This document shows positions 29,954-40,088 of a stretch of 64,000 bases of DNA, piece by piece. The position numbers and the translations under genes are program-made. The DNA is from Propionibacteriaceae bacterium (lineage in GTDB: Bacteria; Actinomycetota; Actinomycetes; Propionibacteriales; Propionibacteriaceae): contig WRIC01000002.1 in NCBI GenBank assembly GCA_009782915.1, positions 62,001-126,000 of the forward strand, in the 5' to 3' direction. Position 1 is the first letter of the stretch; each line of letters begins with the position of its first letter. Below the pieces are notes generated by a model, which worked only from the letters and a program-made list of their open reading frames with translations, searched no databases and had not been told where the DNA came from.

Positions 29954-31808
29954 TCTTGGCCTTGGCTCGGCTTCGGGCGCGGATATTGGCGTCGAGGTCT
30001 ACTTTGCGGATGCGAATATCATCCGGGGTGATTTCCACACATTCATCTTCGCGACAGAACTCTAGGGCAGCTTCGAGGCTCAGGATCTTGGCTGGGATGA
30101 GGCGCTCGAGTTCTTCCCCGGTCGACGAGCGTACGTTGGTGAGTTTCTTTTCTTTGGTGGGATTGACATCCATGTCGTCTTGGCGGGAGTTTTCCCCCAC
30201 GACCATTCCCTCATAGACCTCATCACCAGGCGAGATGAACAGGGTCCCGCGTTCTTGGAGGTTGAACAGTGCGTACGACGTAACGCTGCCCATGCGGTCG
30301 GCCACGAGGGAGCCGGTGGGGCGTAGTTTCATTTCCCCCGCCCAGGGTTGGTATCCTTCGAAGACGTGGTGCAGGATTCCTGTCCCCCTGGTTTCGGTCA
30401 GGAATTCGGTACGGAAACCGATCAGACCTCGTGCTGGAACAACGTACTCGATGCGTACCCATCCTGTGCCGTGGTTCACCATCTGTTCCAAGGTGGCTTT
30501 TCGTAACCCGAGTAGCTGGGTGACCGCGCCGATGTAATCCTCGGGTACGTCAATGGTGAGACGCTCGGTGGGTTCATGAACTTTGCCGTCAATGATCTTG
30601 GTGACGACTTGGGGTTTGCCCACGGTGAGCTCGAAGGATTCCCGTCGCATGATTTCGACGAGGATAGCGAGCTGGAGTTCACCACGGCCTTGGACCTCCC
30701 AGGCATCAGGGCGATCAGTAGGCAGGACGCGAATGGATACGTTGCCGACGAGTTCCTGGTCGAGGCGGGCTTTCACCAATCGAGCGGTCAGGTTCTTGCC
30801 TGAGCGTCCCGCCATGGGTGAGGTGTTGATGCCGATGGTGGCTGAGATGGAGGGCTCATCCACGTGGATGAGGGGCAAGGGCCGGGGGTCGTCCACATCG
30901 GAGAGGGTTTCCCCGATGGTGATCTCGGGGATTCCAGCAATAGCGACAATGTCGCCGGGACCCGCTGATTCGGCAGGCACCCGTTCTAAAGCTTGGGTAC
31001 GCAGCAACTCGGACAATCGTACCTGCGTGATGGTTCCATCGCGTCGACACCAGGCCACCATCTGCCCTTTGGTGAGGGTCCCGTTGACTACTCGACACAG
31101 GGCGAGGCGTCCCAAATAGGGGGAGGCATCAAGGTTGGTGACATGGGCTTGAAGCGGATGACCTTCCACATAGGTGGGGGCTGGAATGTGGGTGAAGATC
31201 GTGTCGAACAGTGGTCGCAGATCCTCACTGTCGGGCATCTGCCCATCCGCGGGTTGGGTCAGTGAGGCGCGTCCTGCTTTGGCTGCGCAATAAAGGATTG
31301 GGAAGTCGAGTTTCTCTGCTTCATCGTCGCTGATCAGATCAAGGAAGAGGGAGTAGGTTTCTTCGATCACCTCGGAGATTCGAGCGTCGGAGCGGTCCAC
31401 CTTGTTGATGACCACAATGATCGGCAGGTGGAGTGCCAGGGCCTTGCTCAGCACGAAACGGGTTTGCGGGAGTGGCCCTTCGCTGGCATCCACGAGTAGC
31501 AGTACGCCGTCCACCATGGCGAGTCCACGCTCAACCTCCCCACCGAAATCAGCGTGACCGGGGGTGTCAATGATGTTGATGGTGATCGGGTTACCATCGG
31601 CGTCGTGGGAGTCCACTGAGGTGTTTTTCGCCAGGATAGTAATGCCTTTTTCGCGTTCCAGATCCATGGAATCCATGACACGGATCTCGACATCCTGGTT
31701 GGCGCGAAAAGCTCCCGACTGCCACAGCATGGCATCAACGAGTGTGGTTTTCCCGTGATCAACGTGGGCAATGATGGCAAGGTTTCTCAAATCAGGGCGT
31801 GTAGACAT
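29943..31808 (-). CDS. typA: Translational GTPase TypA/BipA
   Basis: [71 protein letters not shown]. Confidence 0.96.
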   Translation of the reverse strand: MSTRPDLRNLAIIAHVDHGKTTLVDAMLWQSGAFRANQDVEIRVMDSMDLEREKGITILAKNTSVDSHDADGNPITINIIDTPGHADFGGEVERGLAMVDGVLLLVDASEGPLPQTRFVLSKALALHLPIIVVINKVDRSDARISEVIEETYSLFLDLISDDEAEKLDFPILYCAAKAGRASLTQPADGQMPDSEDLRPLFDTIFTHIPAPTYVEGHPLQAHVTNLDASPYLGRLALCRVVNGTLTKGQMVAWCRRDGTITQVRLSELLRTQALERVPAESAGPGDIVAIAGIPEITIGETLSDVDDPRPLPLIHVDEPSISATIGINTSPMAGRSGKNLTARLVKARLDQELVGNVSIRVLPTDRPDAWEVQGRGELQLAILVEIMRRESFELTVGKPQVVTKIIDGKVHEPTERLTIDVPEDYIGAVTQLLGLRKATLEQMVNHGTGWVRIEYVVPARGLIGFRTEFLTETRGTGILHHVFEGYQPWAGEMKLRPTGSLVADRMGSVTSYALFNLQERGTLFISPGDEVYEGMVVGENSRQDDMDVNPTKEKKLTNVRSSTGEELERLIPAKILSLEAALEFCREDECVEITPDDIRIRKVDLDANIRARSRAKAKNAG

Positions 31809-31882
31809 AAGCTCGCTTCTGTGTGGTGAACCCCCCAAGCTTACTGGAAACCCCGCCCGCATCTCTCACCTGCGCACCCTCC

Positions 31883-32240
31883 CCGGTCTTTCTGCGCACC
31901 CAACCCGGTCATTCTGCGCACCCAACCCGGTCATTCTGCGCACCCAACCCGGTCATTCTGCGCACCCAACCCGGTCATTCTGCGCACCCAACCCGGTCAT
32001 TCTGCGCACCCAACCCGGTCATTCTGCGCGAAGTCGCAGAATCCAGACTTCACAGTCGGACTACTGTGGGGTCTGTGGGGAACGGTCGAGTTTGCCAGAC
32101 TCATCATTGTGCTGAGTGTGATATCTGGACCCTGCGACTTCGCGCAGGGTGACGGGGTGTTGGGCTGACAGGGTGACGGGGTGTTGGGCTGACGGGGAGA
32201 CGGGGTGTTGGGGTGGCAGGGTGACGCGGTGTTAGGGTCA
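31883..32240. repeat. REP/BIME-like locus F: 22-bp left-edge tandem array, core arms (32018-32047; 32124-32153), four 24-bp right-edge repeats
   Basis: GCGCACCCAACCCGGTCATTCT period 22; CAGGGTGACGGGGTGTTGGGCTGA-type units start at 32145, 32169, 32193, 32217. Confidence 0.9.
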
Positions 32241-32337
32241 CACTGTGAGCAGATTATTCTCGTAACGTGAGATTACGGTAAGGTGTACGTGCAGTTGGGC
32301 GCCTGGAGGTGTCCATCATTATTATCAAGGAGACGCA

Positions 32338-33330
32338 ATGAAACTACGCCGCCTGTTGCCCACACTACTGACTGTGGGTGCACTCAGTTTGGCCATGACC
32401 GCCTGTACCCCAGCGGAAACAGAAACCCCCGTTGACGATGGCACCCAATACACCATTGGTGTTGCTGTGATTGTCGCACATCCAGCCCTCCAGGCTGTTC
32501 AGGATGGGTTTGAAGAAGTTCTCAAAGAGCAGGGAGTTAACTACACTCTTGTGGTCGAGAACGCTCAAGGTGATCCCGCTAATGCTGTGACGATCGCTTC
32601 CTCTTTCGCCGACAATGAGAAGATCGACCTCATGTTGGCTATCTCAACACCAATCGCCCAGGCTATCTCTGGCGCTGAAACCGAACGCCCGATTCTCTTC
32701 TCGGCCGTGACTGATCCTGTTGATGCTGGTCTTGTTCCCTCCTGGGAGCAGGCAGGAGCCAACATCACTGGAACATCTGACTTGAATCCTGGTGCCAAGC
32801 CTGTTGCCTTGGTGAAGGAAGCTATGCCTGATGCCACCACTGTTGGTGTTCTCTACTCCACCTCCGAAGCCAACTCGCTGACCCAGCTGGAGCAGTACAA
32901 AGCTGAAGCGGCTGAATTGGGTATCACCATCAAGGAGCAGGGTATTACCTCCGCCAACGAGGTCACCACAGGACTGGAAGCCCTCGGTGAGGTTGACGCT
33001 ATCTTGATCCCGACCGACAACACTGTTGTTGCTGCGATCTCTACCGTGGTTGCTTTCGGTGAAGACAAGCAGATCCCTGTGTTCTGTGCAGACAACTCCA
33101 CCATTGAGTACGGCACTGTGGCCACCCGTGGCTTGAGCTACAAGGACCTGGGTCGTCGTACTGGTGAAATGGCTGTGGAAATCCTTCGCGACGGCAAGCC
33201 AGTTTCTGAGATCGCTCCTGAGGCGACCACAGGAACAGAACTGATGATCAACTCAGCTGCTGCAGCCAAGTTTGGTCTCACCTTGTCGCCAGAGTTCATC
33301 GACTCTGCGGTGAGCGATTTCGCAGGTTAA
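32338..33330 (+). CDS. ABC transporter substrate-binding lipoprotein (ABC.X4/TrpX-like)
   Basis: Lipobox SLAMTACT; IGVAVIVAHPALQAVQDGFEEVLKEQG; DAILIPTDNTVVAAISTVV. Confidence 0.9.
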   Translation: MKLRRLLPTLLTVGALSLAMTACTPAETETPVDDGTQYTIGVAVIVAHPALQAVQDGFEEVLKEQGVNYTLVVENAQGDPANAVTIASSFADNEKIDLMLAISTPIAQAISGAETERPILFSAVTDPVDAGLVPSWEQAGANITGTSDLNPGAKPVALVKEAMPDATTVGVLYSTSEANSLTQLEQYKAEAAELGITIKEQGITSANEVTTGLEALGEVDAILIPTDNTVVAAISTVVAFGEDKQIPVFCADNSTIEYGTVATRGLSYKDLGRRTGEMAVEILRDGKPVSEIAPEATTGTELMINSAAAAKFGLTLSPEFIDSAVSDFAG

Positions 33331-33348
33331 TGCCGGTAAGCTACTGTC

Positions 33349-34464
33349 ATGCTCGGTGCGATAGATCAAGGGCTCATTACAGCATTGCTGGCCCTGGGGA
33401 TCTTCCTCACCTTCCGCATCCTTAACTTTGCGGACCTGACAGTAGACGGTTCTTTTACCACTGGGTCGGCCACGGCTGCCATCATCGTCTTTAATGGAAG
33501 TCTGAATGGACAAGGCGAATGGTGGTGGCCGTGGCTGGCTACAGTGGCAGGAATCATCGTCGGAGCTCTCGCCGGTTGTTTGACCGGTTTGCTCCACACC
33601 AAAGCACACATCGACCCTCTCTTGGCCTCCATCTTGGTGATGCTGGCCCTCTATTCGATTAATAGCCGTATCTTGTCGGCTGGATACGATGGAGTGGAGA
33701 GATCCAATATTGGCCTGGTCTCCCACAAGGGCCAACCTATCGAAACCCTCTTCACCTGGATGAGAGCCCTCTCACTTCGAGGATCGTTGACCTCCATCGC
33801 AGTCCTGGGTGGGATCGTCGTGGTCTTTGTTCTCTTCCTCAACTGGTTCCTGTCCACCAAATTTGGCTTGGCGATCATGGCCACCGGGGACAACCCCACC
33901 ATGGCTTCAGCGATGGGCGTGAGTACGGATTTCACCAAGATCATCACCCTGATGGTGTCCAATGGTCTGGCGGGTCTGTCTGGAGCGATCACTGCCCAAT
34001 ATGTCTTTGCCTCCTCCCTGGAGGATGGGCGAGGCATGATCCTGGTTGGTTTAGCGTCGGTTATCCTGGGCAATGCGATTTTTGGTACGCGATATGTCTG
34101 GCTGATGACCATCGGTGTCGTGGCAGGATCGGTTCTCTATCGCATCGCCATCTTCTGGGCACTGAGATGGGATTTCTTGAAGAGCGCCGATATGAAACTC
34201 ATCTCCGCTGTTCTGGTGATCATTGCCCTAGTCTTGTCGCAGTGGCAGGGAGCCCATGCACTGGTGACCAAGATCAGCCCCTGGAAACCCAAGGAAGATA
34301 CCCCGGAACCTATGGCGAGCGTACCTAATCAGTTCTCTCCCTTTGCTGAGGTCGACACAGCCCATCAACCAGTTTTGCGCCCAGCTCACATCCACCACGA
34401 CGTTGCCGAGACGGTGGAGACTGTTGAAACTGTGGAGACCAATGAGACCGACAAGGCACCATGA
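33349..34464 (+). CDS. ABC transporter permease (ABC.X4 type)
   Basis: GAIDQGLITALLALGIFLTFRILNFADLTVDGSFTTGSA; operon context. Confidence 0.9.
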   Translation: MLGAIDQGLITALLALGIFLTFRILNFADLTVDGSFTTGSATAAIIVFNGSLNGQGEWWWPWLATVAGIIVGALAGCLTGLLHTKAHIDPLLASILVMLALYSINSRILSAGYDGVERSNIGLVSHKGQPIETLFTWMRALSLRGSLTSIAVLGGIVVVFVLFLNWFLSTKFGLAIMATGDNPTMASAMGVSTDFTKIITLMVSNGLAGLSGAITAQYVFASSLEDGRGMILVGLASVILGNAIFGTRYVWLMTIGVVAGSVLYRIAIFWALRWDFLKSADMKLISAVLVIIALVLSQWQGAHALVTKISPWKPKEDTPEPMASVPNQFSPFAEVDTAHQPVLRPAHIHHDVAETVETVETVETNETDKAP

Positions 34465-35252
34465 TGCTGAGAATCGAACAGGTCTCCAAGACTTTCTATC
34501 CTGGCACCGCCAATGAGCGTGTCGCACTCAACGATGTTTCCCTCCACCTCGATGAGGGGGACTTCATCACCATCATCGGATCGAATGGCGCAGGGAAATC
34601 CACCCTGCTCAACATCATTGGTGGATCGCTGTCAGTAGACACTGGTTCTGTGATCATCAATGGAAGAGATGTCACCCGCCTCAAGGAATACCGCCGAGCC
34701 CAAGGTATAGCTCGGGTTTTCCAAGACCCCGCAGCCGGAACCTCACCACACCTCAGCATCGAAGAAAACCTTGCGGTCGCTTTGGATCGTGGAAAACCCC
34801 ACACCCTCGCTCGCGGATTGACCAAGGCACGCCGTGAAGAATTCCGTGAACAACTCGCCACACTTGAACAGGGTTTGGAAAACCGGATGCGCCACCGGGT
34901 GGGTCTACTCTCCGGTGGTCAACGCCAAGCGCTCAGCCTTCTCATGGCTTCCTTCACCCATCCCCAGCTCCTGCTGCTTGACGAACACACTGCTGCTCTC
35001 GACCCTGAACGTGCTGAGCTTGTGTTGAGGTTGACCGCCTCCAAGATAGCCGAACAGGGACTCACCGCACTTATGGTCACCCACAACATGGATCATGCCC
35101 TGCGCTTGGGTAATGGTCTGATCATGATGCACGAAGGCCGCATCCTGCGTTCACTGGACGCTGAAGAAAAGGCTAAAGCACAGGTCTCTGATCTTCTCGA
35201 ATTTTTCAGTCGTGAGAAGGGCGTTCTGTCTGATCGTACGTTGCTGAGCTGA
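34461..35252 (+). CDS. ABC transporter ATP-binding protein (ABC.X4 type)
   Basis: GSNGAGKSTLLNIIGG; LSGGQRQALSLLMA; LLLLDEHTAALDPERAE. Confidence 0.93.
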   Translation: MMLRIEQVSKTFYPGTANERVALNDVSLHLDEGDFITIIGSNGAGKSTLLNIIGGSLSVDTGSVIINGRDVTRLKEYRRAQGIARVFQDPAAGTSPHLSIEENLAVALDRGKPHTLARGLTKARREEFREQLATLEQGLENRMRHRVGLLSGGQRQALSLLMASFTHPQLLLLDEHTAALDPERAELVLRLTASKIAEQGLTALMVTHNMDHALRLGNGLIMMHEGRILRSLDAEEKAKAQVSDLLEFFSREKGVLSDRTLLS

Positions 35253-36156
35253 CAGTGAGCAATGTCGCTTCGGGGCGGCAGAAGAATCGGTAGGGGGCCT
35301 TCGGTGAGGTGCCCAAGCCAGCAGACACATGAAGCCATGCTGAGGAATCGCCATGGTTGTGCAGTGAAAGCCCCTTTGCTCTACCTGGGGGCAGATCACA
35401 ATTCGTGGTCAAAGCTCGACCACCAGGAAGACACACTTGTCCACCGTGGGTGTGACCAGTGAACATGATTCCCGCCCCATCATCCACCATCTGATTCAGC
35501 ACCCAGCTATAGGGAGCATGGGTGACCCCGATGAGCAGCTCAGCATCTGTGGGGCCCATCACACGGTCATAATGGTCGATATTCCAGTGGGCATCCCCAC
35601 AACCACGTACCTCCACAGCGGTATCACCGAGGGTTACCTGGTGGCGAACCTGCTCAACGAAAACCCACCCCACCCCATCCAGGATCTCGGCGATGTCGCG
35701 AGTAGGAAGATGGGTCTTTGTTTCAGGATTCGCCTTGAACAAGGTTGGGTTGCGTGAGGATGTGAACAAATATTTCAGTGGATTGATCGGGCGAGGAGCG
35801 TGGATGTCATTCGACCCAAAAACATAGACCCCGGGAATTCCCCGGAAAGGCTCCACCATGGTTGCCAGAGCATCAAGCCCATCAGCCGAGGAAAGATTGT
35901 CCCCGGTGTTGATCACAAAATCCGGCTGAAGAGTAGCCAATTGGCGTACCCATTCAATCTTCTTGACATGGGTGGGCAGAAGATGAAAATCCGACAGGTG
36001 AAGAATAGTGAACGGTTGGTGGCCCTGCGGCAAAACAGGCACCCGGATCTCACGCAAACGGAAATCATGCTGCTCGATCAGAATCCCATATGCAAGGCAT
36101 CCAGCAGCAGTGAGGCCCAGGGCCCCCACACCACCCAGGAGAGCTGCCGACTTCAT
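35206..36156 (-). CDS. Metallophosphoesterase (YkuE-like)
   Basis: LHLSDFHLLPTHVK; NTGDNLSS; GSNDIHAPRP; MFTGHTHGGQVCLPG; start trimmed to MKSAALLGG. Confidence 0.88.
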   Translation of the reverse strand: MKSAALLGGVGALGLTAAGCLAYGILIEQHDFRLREIRVPVLPQGHQPFTILHLSDFHLLPTHVKKIEWVRQLATLQPDFVINTGDNLSSADGLDALATMVEPFRGIPGVYVFGSNDIHAPRPINPLKYLFTSSRNPTLFKANPETKTHLPTRDIAEILDGVGWVFVEQVRHQVTLGDTAVEVRGCGDAHWNIDHYDRVMGPTDAELLIGVTHAPYSWVLNQMVDDGAGIMFTGHTHGGQVCLPGGRALTTNCDLPPGRAKGLSLHNHGDSSAWLHVSAGLGTSPKAPYRFFCRPEATLLTVSSATYDQTERPSHD

Positions 36157-36172
36157 GGACGTCCTTCCGTGA

Positions 36173-37684
36173 TCAAAGGTGAATGACCACTTTATCCCCT
36201 CGGGCCAACCAGTCAAAAACCTTTTTCGCTTCAGCCTCACGCATATTGAGGCACCCATGGGACACCGGTGTGCCGAAATCATCATGCCAGTACGCGGTGT
36301 GGAAACCGTAGTTGCCCTTAAACCACACCAGCCAGCGCACCCCGGGGAAGGAATAGCATTCCCCGCCACCACAACCGCTCACAGTCTGCGAGCGAGTTTT
36401 CGCATACACTGAAAAGGTTCCGGTCGGGGTGTCCATTCCTGGTTTGCCTGAACTGAGAATGAACGTGTCTCCCACCTTGGAACCATTCATCAAGGTCACT
36501 GTTTGTGTGGTCAAATCCACATTCACCCAATGTCGAGCTGCCCATCCCGGTGGGGGATCAGCGATCGTGGGCTGGGCCTCCTCGACGCTGAAGGCAGCTT
36601 CAGTGAAAGACAGGGCAATGACAGTGTCCTCAGCATTCATCAAACAAGAGAGGATGTGGTGGGGAAGAGACTCTGTTTGAGTCAAGGTACGACCCACAGC
36701 TCCCTGCGTGAGGACCCGTACCTCTTCTTGTTTATGGTTGAGCACGACCCGCCGATTCTGTGGCTCACGGTTAACCTTTTCCGGGAAGGACTCACTGACA
36801 TACTCTGTGACCTTCTCCAAGGTGAAGGTGGCGTTCAGTCCACCCTCAGCAGTGGTATTCATCGTCACCAGGGAGGCGATATCCAGTGGGGTGAGGGTAT
36901 AGATAGTCTCGTTGTTGGTGGTGGTTGCTGCAGTCTCGGTGAAAGAGCAGGTGGTGGCGAGGCGCTCATTGACCCACAGCTGAATATCGGTGGCCTCCTG
37001 TGATCCCACCGTGGGGTCCACTGGTGTTGGTTTCAAGCCAAAGGTGGCTCCACGTGGCTCAAGGCCAAGGGTGTCGCGAATCTGGTCGAGCTCCTGATCA
37101 GCCACACCCGTACCCGCAGATGGCTCAGTGAGATCAAAAACCCCAGTGGTCGAATTGAAGCTCAAGCCGGCATTGATGGGCTGGTCGTAACTATCGGGGA
37201 AGGTGTCGGCGAGCCAGGAGTCGAATTGGGTTCGATCAATGTCGACATCCAACCGGATCGGTGTTGACTGGATCCCGCGGTAGATCCAGAACTTCTGGGT
37301 GGACTTTTCGTGAATATTCATCAGTACGCGGTCGCGATCAATGGAGATGCCCAGATCACTGGCGTTGGCGGGTCGTGACTGGTTGCCCACTTCGATAGAC
37401 AGCGAGATATCGCCTTGGGTTTCATCGAGAAAGGTGGGCAATTCCATCAGGTCCATCCCCGAGATATCGTACCCAGCAACATTCATTCCCGGCAGTGCCC
37501 GGTTGTCATAAACCCCATCCATGAGGAACCCAAGTCCGATACTCACCATGATCGCCACAACAATCCCCCCCACCACTATGAGTGGTAGCGTCGCACGCGA
37601 AGGGGTACGAAAACCCCGGTACGACTTGTTCTCATCGTACCTTTCGGTTGTGGTTTCTGTACTCAGAAATCCTCTCCTGTCCAC
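36173..37684 (-). CDS. L,D-transpeptidase (YkuD) with N-terminal peptidoglycan-binding-type region
   Basis: YGFHTAYWHDDFGTPVSHGCLNMREAEAKKVFDW catalytic motif; single N-terminal TM. Confidence 0.9.
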   Translation of the reverse strand: MDRRGFLSTETTTERYDENKSYRGFRTPSRATLPLIVVGGIVVAIMVSIGLGFLMDGVYDNRALPGMNVAGYDISGMDLMELPTFLDETQGDISLSIEVGNQSRPANASDLGISIDRDRVLMNIHEKSTQKFWIYRGIQSTPIRLDVDIDRTQFDSWLADTFPDSYDQPINAGLSFNSTTGVFDLTEPSAGTGVADQELDQIRDTLGLEPRGATFGLKPTPVDPTVGSQEATDIQLWVNERLATTCSFTETAATTTNNETIYTLTPLDIASLVTMNTTAEGGLNATFTLEKVTEYVSESFPEKVNREPQNRRVVLNHKQEEVRVLTQGAVGRTLTQTESLPHHILSCLMNAEDTVIALSFTEAAFSVEEAQPTIADPPPGWAARHWVNVDLTTQTVTLMNGSKVGDTFILSSGKPGMDTPTGTFSVYAKTRSQTVSGCGGGECYSFPGVRWLVWFKGNYGFHTAYWHDDFGTPVSHGCLNMREAEAKKVFDWLARGDKVVIHL

Positions 37685-37748
37685 CTCGGAAATAGTTCAG
37701 CCATCAAGTTTACCGGATGTGGTGGCCTGGAGAAGCTAGAGTTGTTCT

Positions 37749-37910
37749 ATGACTCGTTGGGAATATGCCACAGTGCCTTTGCTCGTTCACTCGATGAAGC
37801 AGATCCTTGATACCTGGGGGCAGGATGGGTGGGAACTGGTGACTGTGTGGAGTCCGCCGGAGGGTGGAAACCCGGTGGGGTTCCTCAAGAGGCCAGTGGA
37901 GGGTTCCTAA
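37749..37910 (+). CDS. Small DUF4177-like protein (53 aa)
   Basis: MTRWEYATVPLLVHSMKQILDTWGQDGWELVTVWSPPEGGNPVGFLKRPVEGS*, stop directly abuts the nth GTG. Confidence 0.7.
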   Translation: MTRWEYATVPLLVHSMKQILDTWGQDGWELVTVWSPPEGGNPVGFLKRPVEGS

Positions 37911-38606
37911 GTGACGAAACCCTCTCGTACCCGCAGAGAAAGGGCCTCCGCCATCCTGGTGATTCTGCAGAACACCTACCCTGAGGCAACCTGTGCCCTG
38001 CGCCATGATTCGGCGTTTCAACTGTTGACAGCAACAATCCTGTCGGCGCAGTGTACGGATCGGGGAGTGAACGCGGTCACACCCGAGTTGTTCTCGCGGT
38101 ATCCCACGGCAGACGACCTGGCGGAAGCAAACCCGGATGATGTCGAGAAGATCATTCACTCCACCGGGTTCTTCCGTGCCAAGGCGGACAAGATTCTTCG
38201 CATGAGCCAGATGCTTCTAGAGCAGTACGACGGGCAGGTTCCTTGTTCACTGGAGGAACTCATGGTCCTTCCTGGGGTGGGTCGAAAGACAGCGAATGTT
38301 GTCCTCGGGGAGTGGTTTGGTGTTCCAGGGATCACCACCGACACCCATGTCTTGCGGCTGTCGCGACGATTGGGGTTCTCCCAGCATAAGGACCCACCCA
38401 AGGTCGAGCAGGACCTCGCTGATTTGTTTGCTGAAGAATCATGGATTTCCTTGTCACGATCCTTGATCTGGCACGGACGCGCACGATGCCATGCTCGTCG
38501 TGCGGCTTGTGGGGCCTGCCCGATTGCCGAGATGTGTCCCTCTTTTGGTGAGGGTGAGGTGGACCCAGACCAGGCTCAAGCACTCGTACGCGTACCGCAA
38601 TTGTGA
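37911..38606 (+). CDS. nth: Endonuclease III (GTG start)
   Basis: LSAQCTDRGVNAVTPELF; LPGVGRKTANVVL; CPIAEMCP Fe-S motif. Confidence 0.95.
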   Translation: MTKPSRTRRERASAILVILQNTYPEATCALRHDSAFQLLTATILSAQCTDRGVNAVTPELFSRYPTADDLAEANPDDVEKIIHSTGFFRAKADKILRMSQMLLEQYDGQVPCSLEELMVLPGVGRKTANVVLGEWFGVPGITTDTHVLRLSRRLGFSQHKDPPKVEQDLADLFAEESWISLSRSLIWHGRARCHARRAACGACPIAEMCPSFGEGEVDPDQAQALVRVPQL

Positions 38607-38643
38607 GGTGAGGCGTATTATGGAGGCAGCCCAAGGAGGAAAT

Positions 38644-39183
38644 ATGGCAAGCCCAACTGAGATCTCTGATTTGGTGAATTCGATCACTGCAGACGTTCGA
38701 ACCCTCATCTCCGATGAGATCGCACTGGTCAAAGCAGAAATCAAACCCACGTTCAGGAAAGTGGGTGTTGGTTCAGGTTTGATAGCCGGCGGAGTGTATT
38801 TTGTGATCTCGGCCACCATCATTTTGTGGTTTGTCACCGCTGCCGGTCTGGGATGGTTGTACGCCGCTCACACATCGCTCAGTTCGTGGGGCGCTGTCTT
38901 TTTCGGTACGCTCGGGGCTTTCTTCCTCCTGCTGGTGGTCGCTGTGATTTTCATTCTTTTGGGTGGTAAGAGCTTCTCAGGCATCCGGGCCCCCGAGAAA
39001 TCACCAGAGTCGGTGGAGATGTCCCTGACAGCCCTGGCTCGCGGGTTAGAAGATGGAAACAATGAGGTCAGAGCTGAGGTGGGTGCCCCACCAGCGGTCC
39101 CACGATCACGCAAGGGGGCTTGGGATGAGGCACTGGGCGACGATATCGACTTTGAGCTTCTCGGGGAGTCGTGGATGTCCTAA
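38644..39183 (+). CDS. Putative Actinobacteriophage-holin-III-like / phage holin family membrane protein
   Basis: EISDLVNSITADVRTLISDEIALVKAEIKP; two TM; RBS AAGGAGG. Confidence 0.8.
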   Translation: MASPTEISDLVNSITADVRTLISDEIALVKAEIKPTFRKVGVGSGLIAGGVYFVISATIILWFVTAAGLGWLYAAHTSLSSWGAVFFGTLGAFFLLLVVAVIFILLGGKSFSGIRAPEKSPESVEMSLTALARGLEDGNNEVRAEVGAPPAVPRSRKGAWDEALGDDIDFELLGESWMS

Positions 39184-39187
39184 CCGG

Positions 39188-39937
39188 TCACAGTGGGATG
39201 GATAACCCATCATCGCCCGGGATCAGTGGCATCGTCAAACTTGATTGATCAACAACTGCCTTCCAGCATTGGATGGTGTACGGCAACAGTAACGGATTAG
39301 GAATCCGGGCGTACTGATCGTACAACTCCCCAATCTCCTCCAGCATGGCGGCTCTTCTTTCCTCCCCGAGCTCGGATGCTCCGGTGGTGTTGCAGGCGCT
39401 CTCCTGGAGCTCTGTTTTCGTGGAGGGAATCCAGTGGCGGAAGGATATCTTCTCCACCTGCGGGAAATAGGCAGCAGCAGTGAATGCCGCCACAGAATAG
39501 GAGCCGTAGTCGCTGGACATCGCATGGGGCAGGTAATACTGAACGATTCTCTTGAGTTTGTTCACCCAGGGGACTGTGTCATCTCTGGTCATATAAGCCA
39601 GCCCCACTGTGCCCTGATATTTCAAGACACGAGCCCATTCCCCCAGGGCCATCCCGGAGGCGAAGGTGTGGAAGTTTTGGATCGACAGCACCGATGAGAA
39701 GCAGCCAGGATCAAAGGGAAGTGACTCCGCTTTGCCAGCAACAATATGAACACCAGGAACCTGAAAGGCTACTTCTTTCAATGCTTCGGTGTCGGGGTCC
39801 ATGACCGTGACCGCATGCCCGGCGCGGACAAGCAGGGAGGCATATCCACTGGAAGCCCCCACCAGCAGCGTGGTTGTCGGCTCAGACCCGACAAGCCACT
39901 CCAAGGCTGAGGGCTGAATCATTGTGGTGGACGCCAT
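39188..39937 (-). CDS. SAM-dependent methyltransferase-like protein
   Basis: TTLLVGASSGYASLLVRAGHAVTVMDPDTEAL; VHIVAGKAESLPFDPGCFSSVLSIQNFHTF. Confidence 0.75.
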   Translation of the reverse strand: MASTTMIQPSALEWLVGSEPTTTLLVGASSGYASLLVRAGHAVTVMDPDTEALKEVAFQVPGVHIVAGKAESLPFDPGCFSSVLSIQNFHTFASGMALGEWARVLKYQGTVGLAYMTRDDTVPWVNKLKRIVQYYLPHAMSSDYGSYSVAAFTAAAYFPQVEKISFRHWIPSTKTELQESACNTTGASELGEERRAAMLEEIGELYDQYARIPNPLLLPYTIQCWKAVVDQSSLTMPLIPGDDGLSIPL

Positions 39938-39998
39938 GTGTGAACTGTACAGAATAAACCGTGAAGAAACCATGATTTCGCATCTGTGGCGAAGTGAG

Positions 39999-40038
39999 TT
40001 ATCCACATCTGTGGTGTCATCATCAGAATTTATCCACA
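39999..40038 (+). promoter_or_regulatory. Paired DnaA-box-like motif (TTATCCACA x2, 31 bp apart) upstream of the tad operon
   Basis: 39999-40007 and 40030-40038; operon start codon at 40089. Confidence 0.6.
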
Positions 40039-40088
40039 GATTGTGAAGTGGGCAGCATTTCCATCCTTCTGCTTGTTATTGCTTAAGT

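Noticed and set aside
31771-32152. Repeat-encoded ORFs 31771-32115 and 31823-32152
   Set aside because: Translation of the 22-bp tandem array (HSAHPTRSFCAPNP...); no coding support.
38644-39183. Prophage signal from the holin-like protein
   Set aside because: Family is common on actinobacterial chromosomes; no other phage genes nearby.
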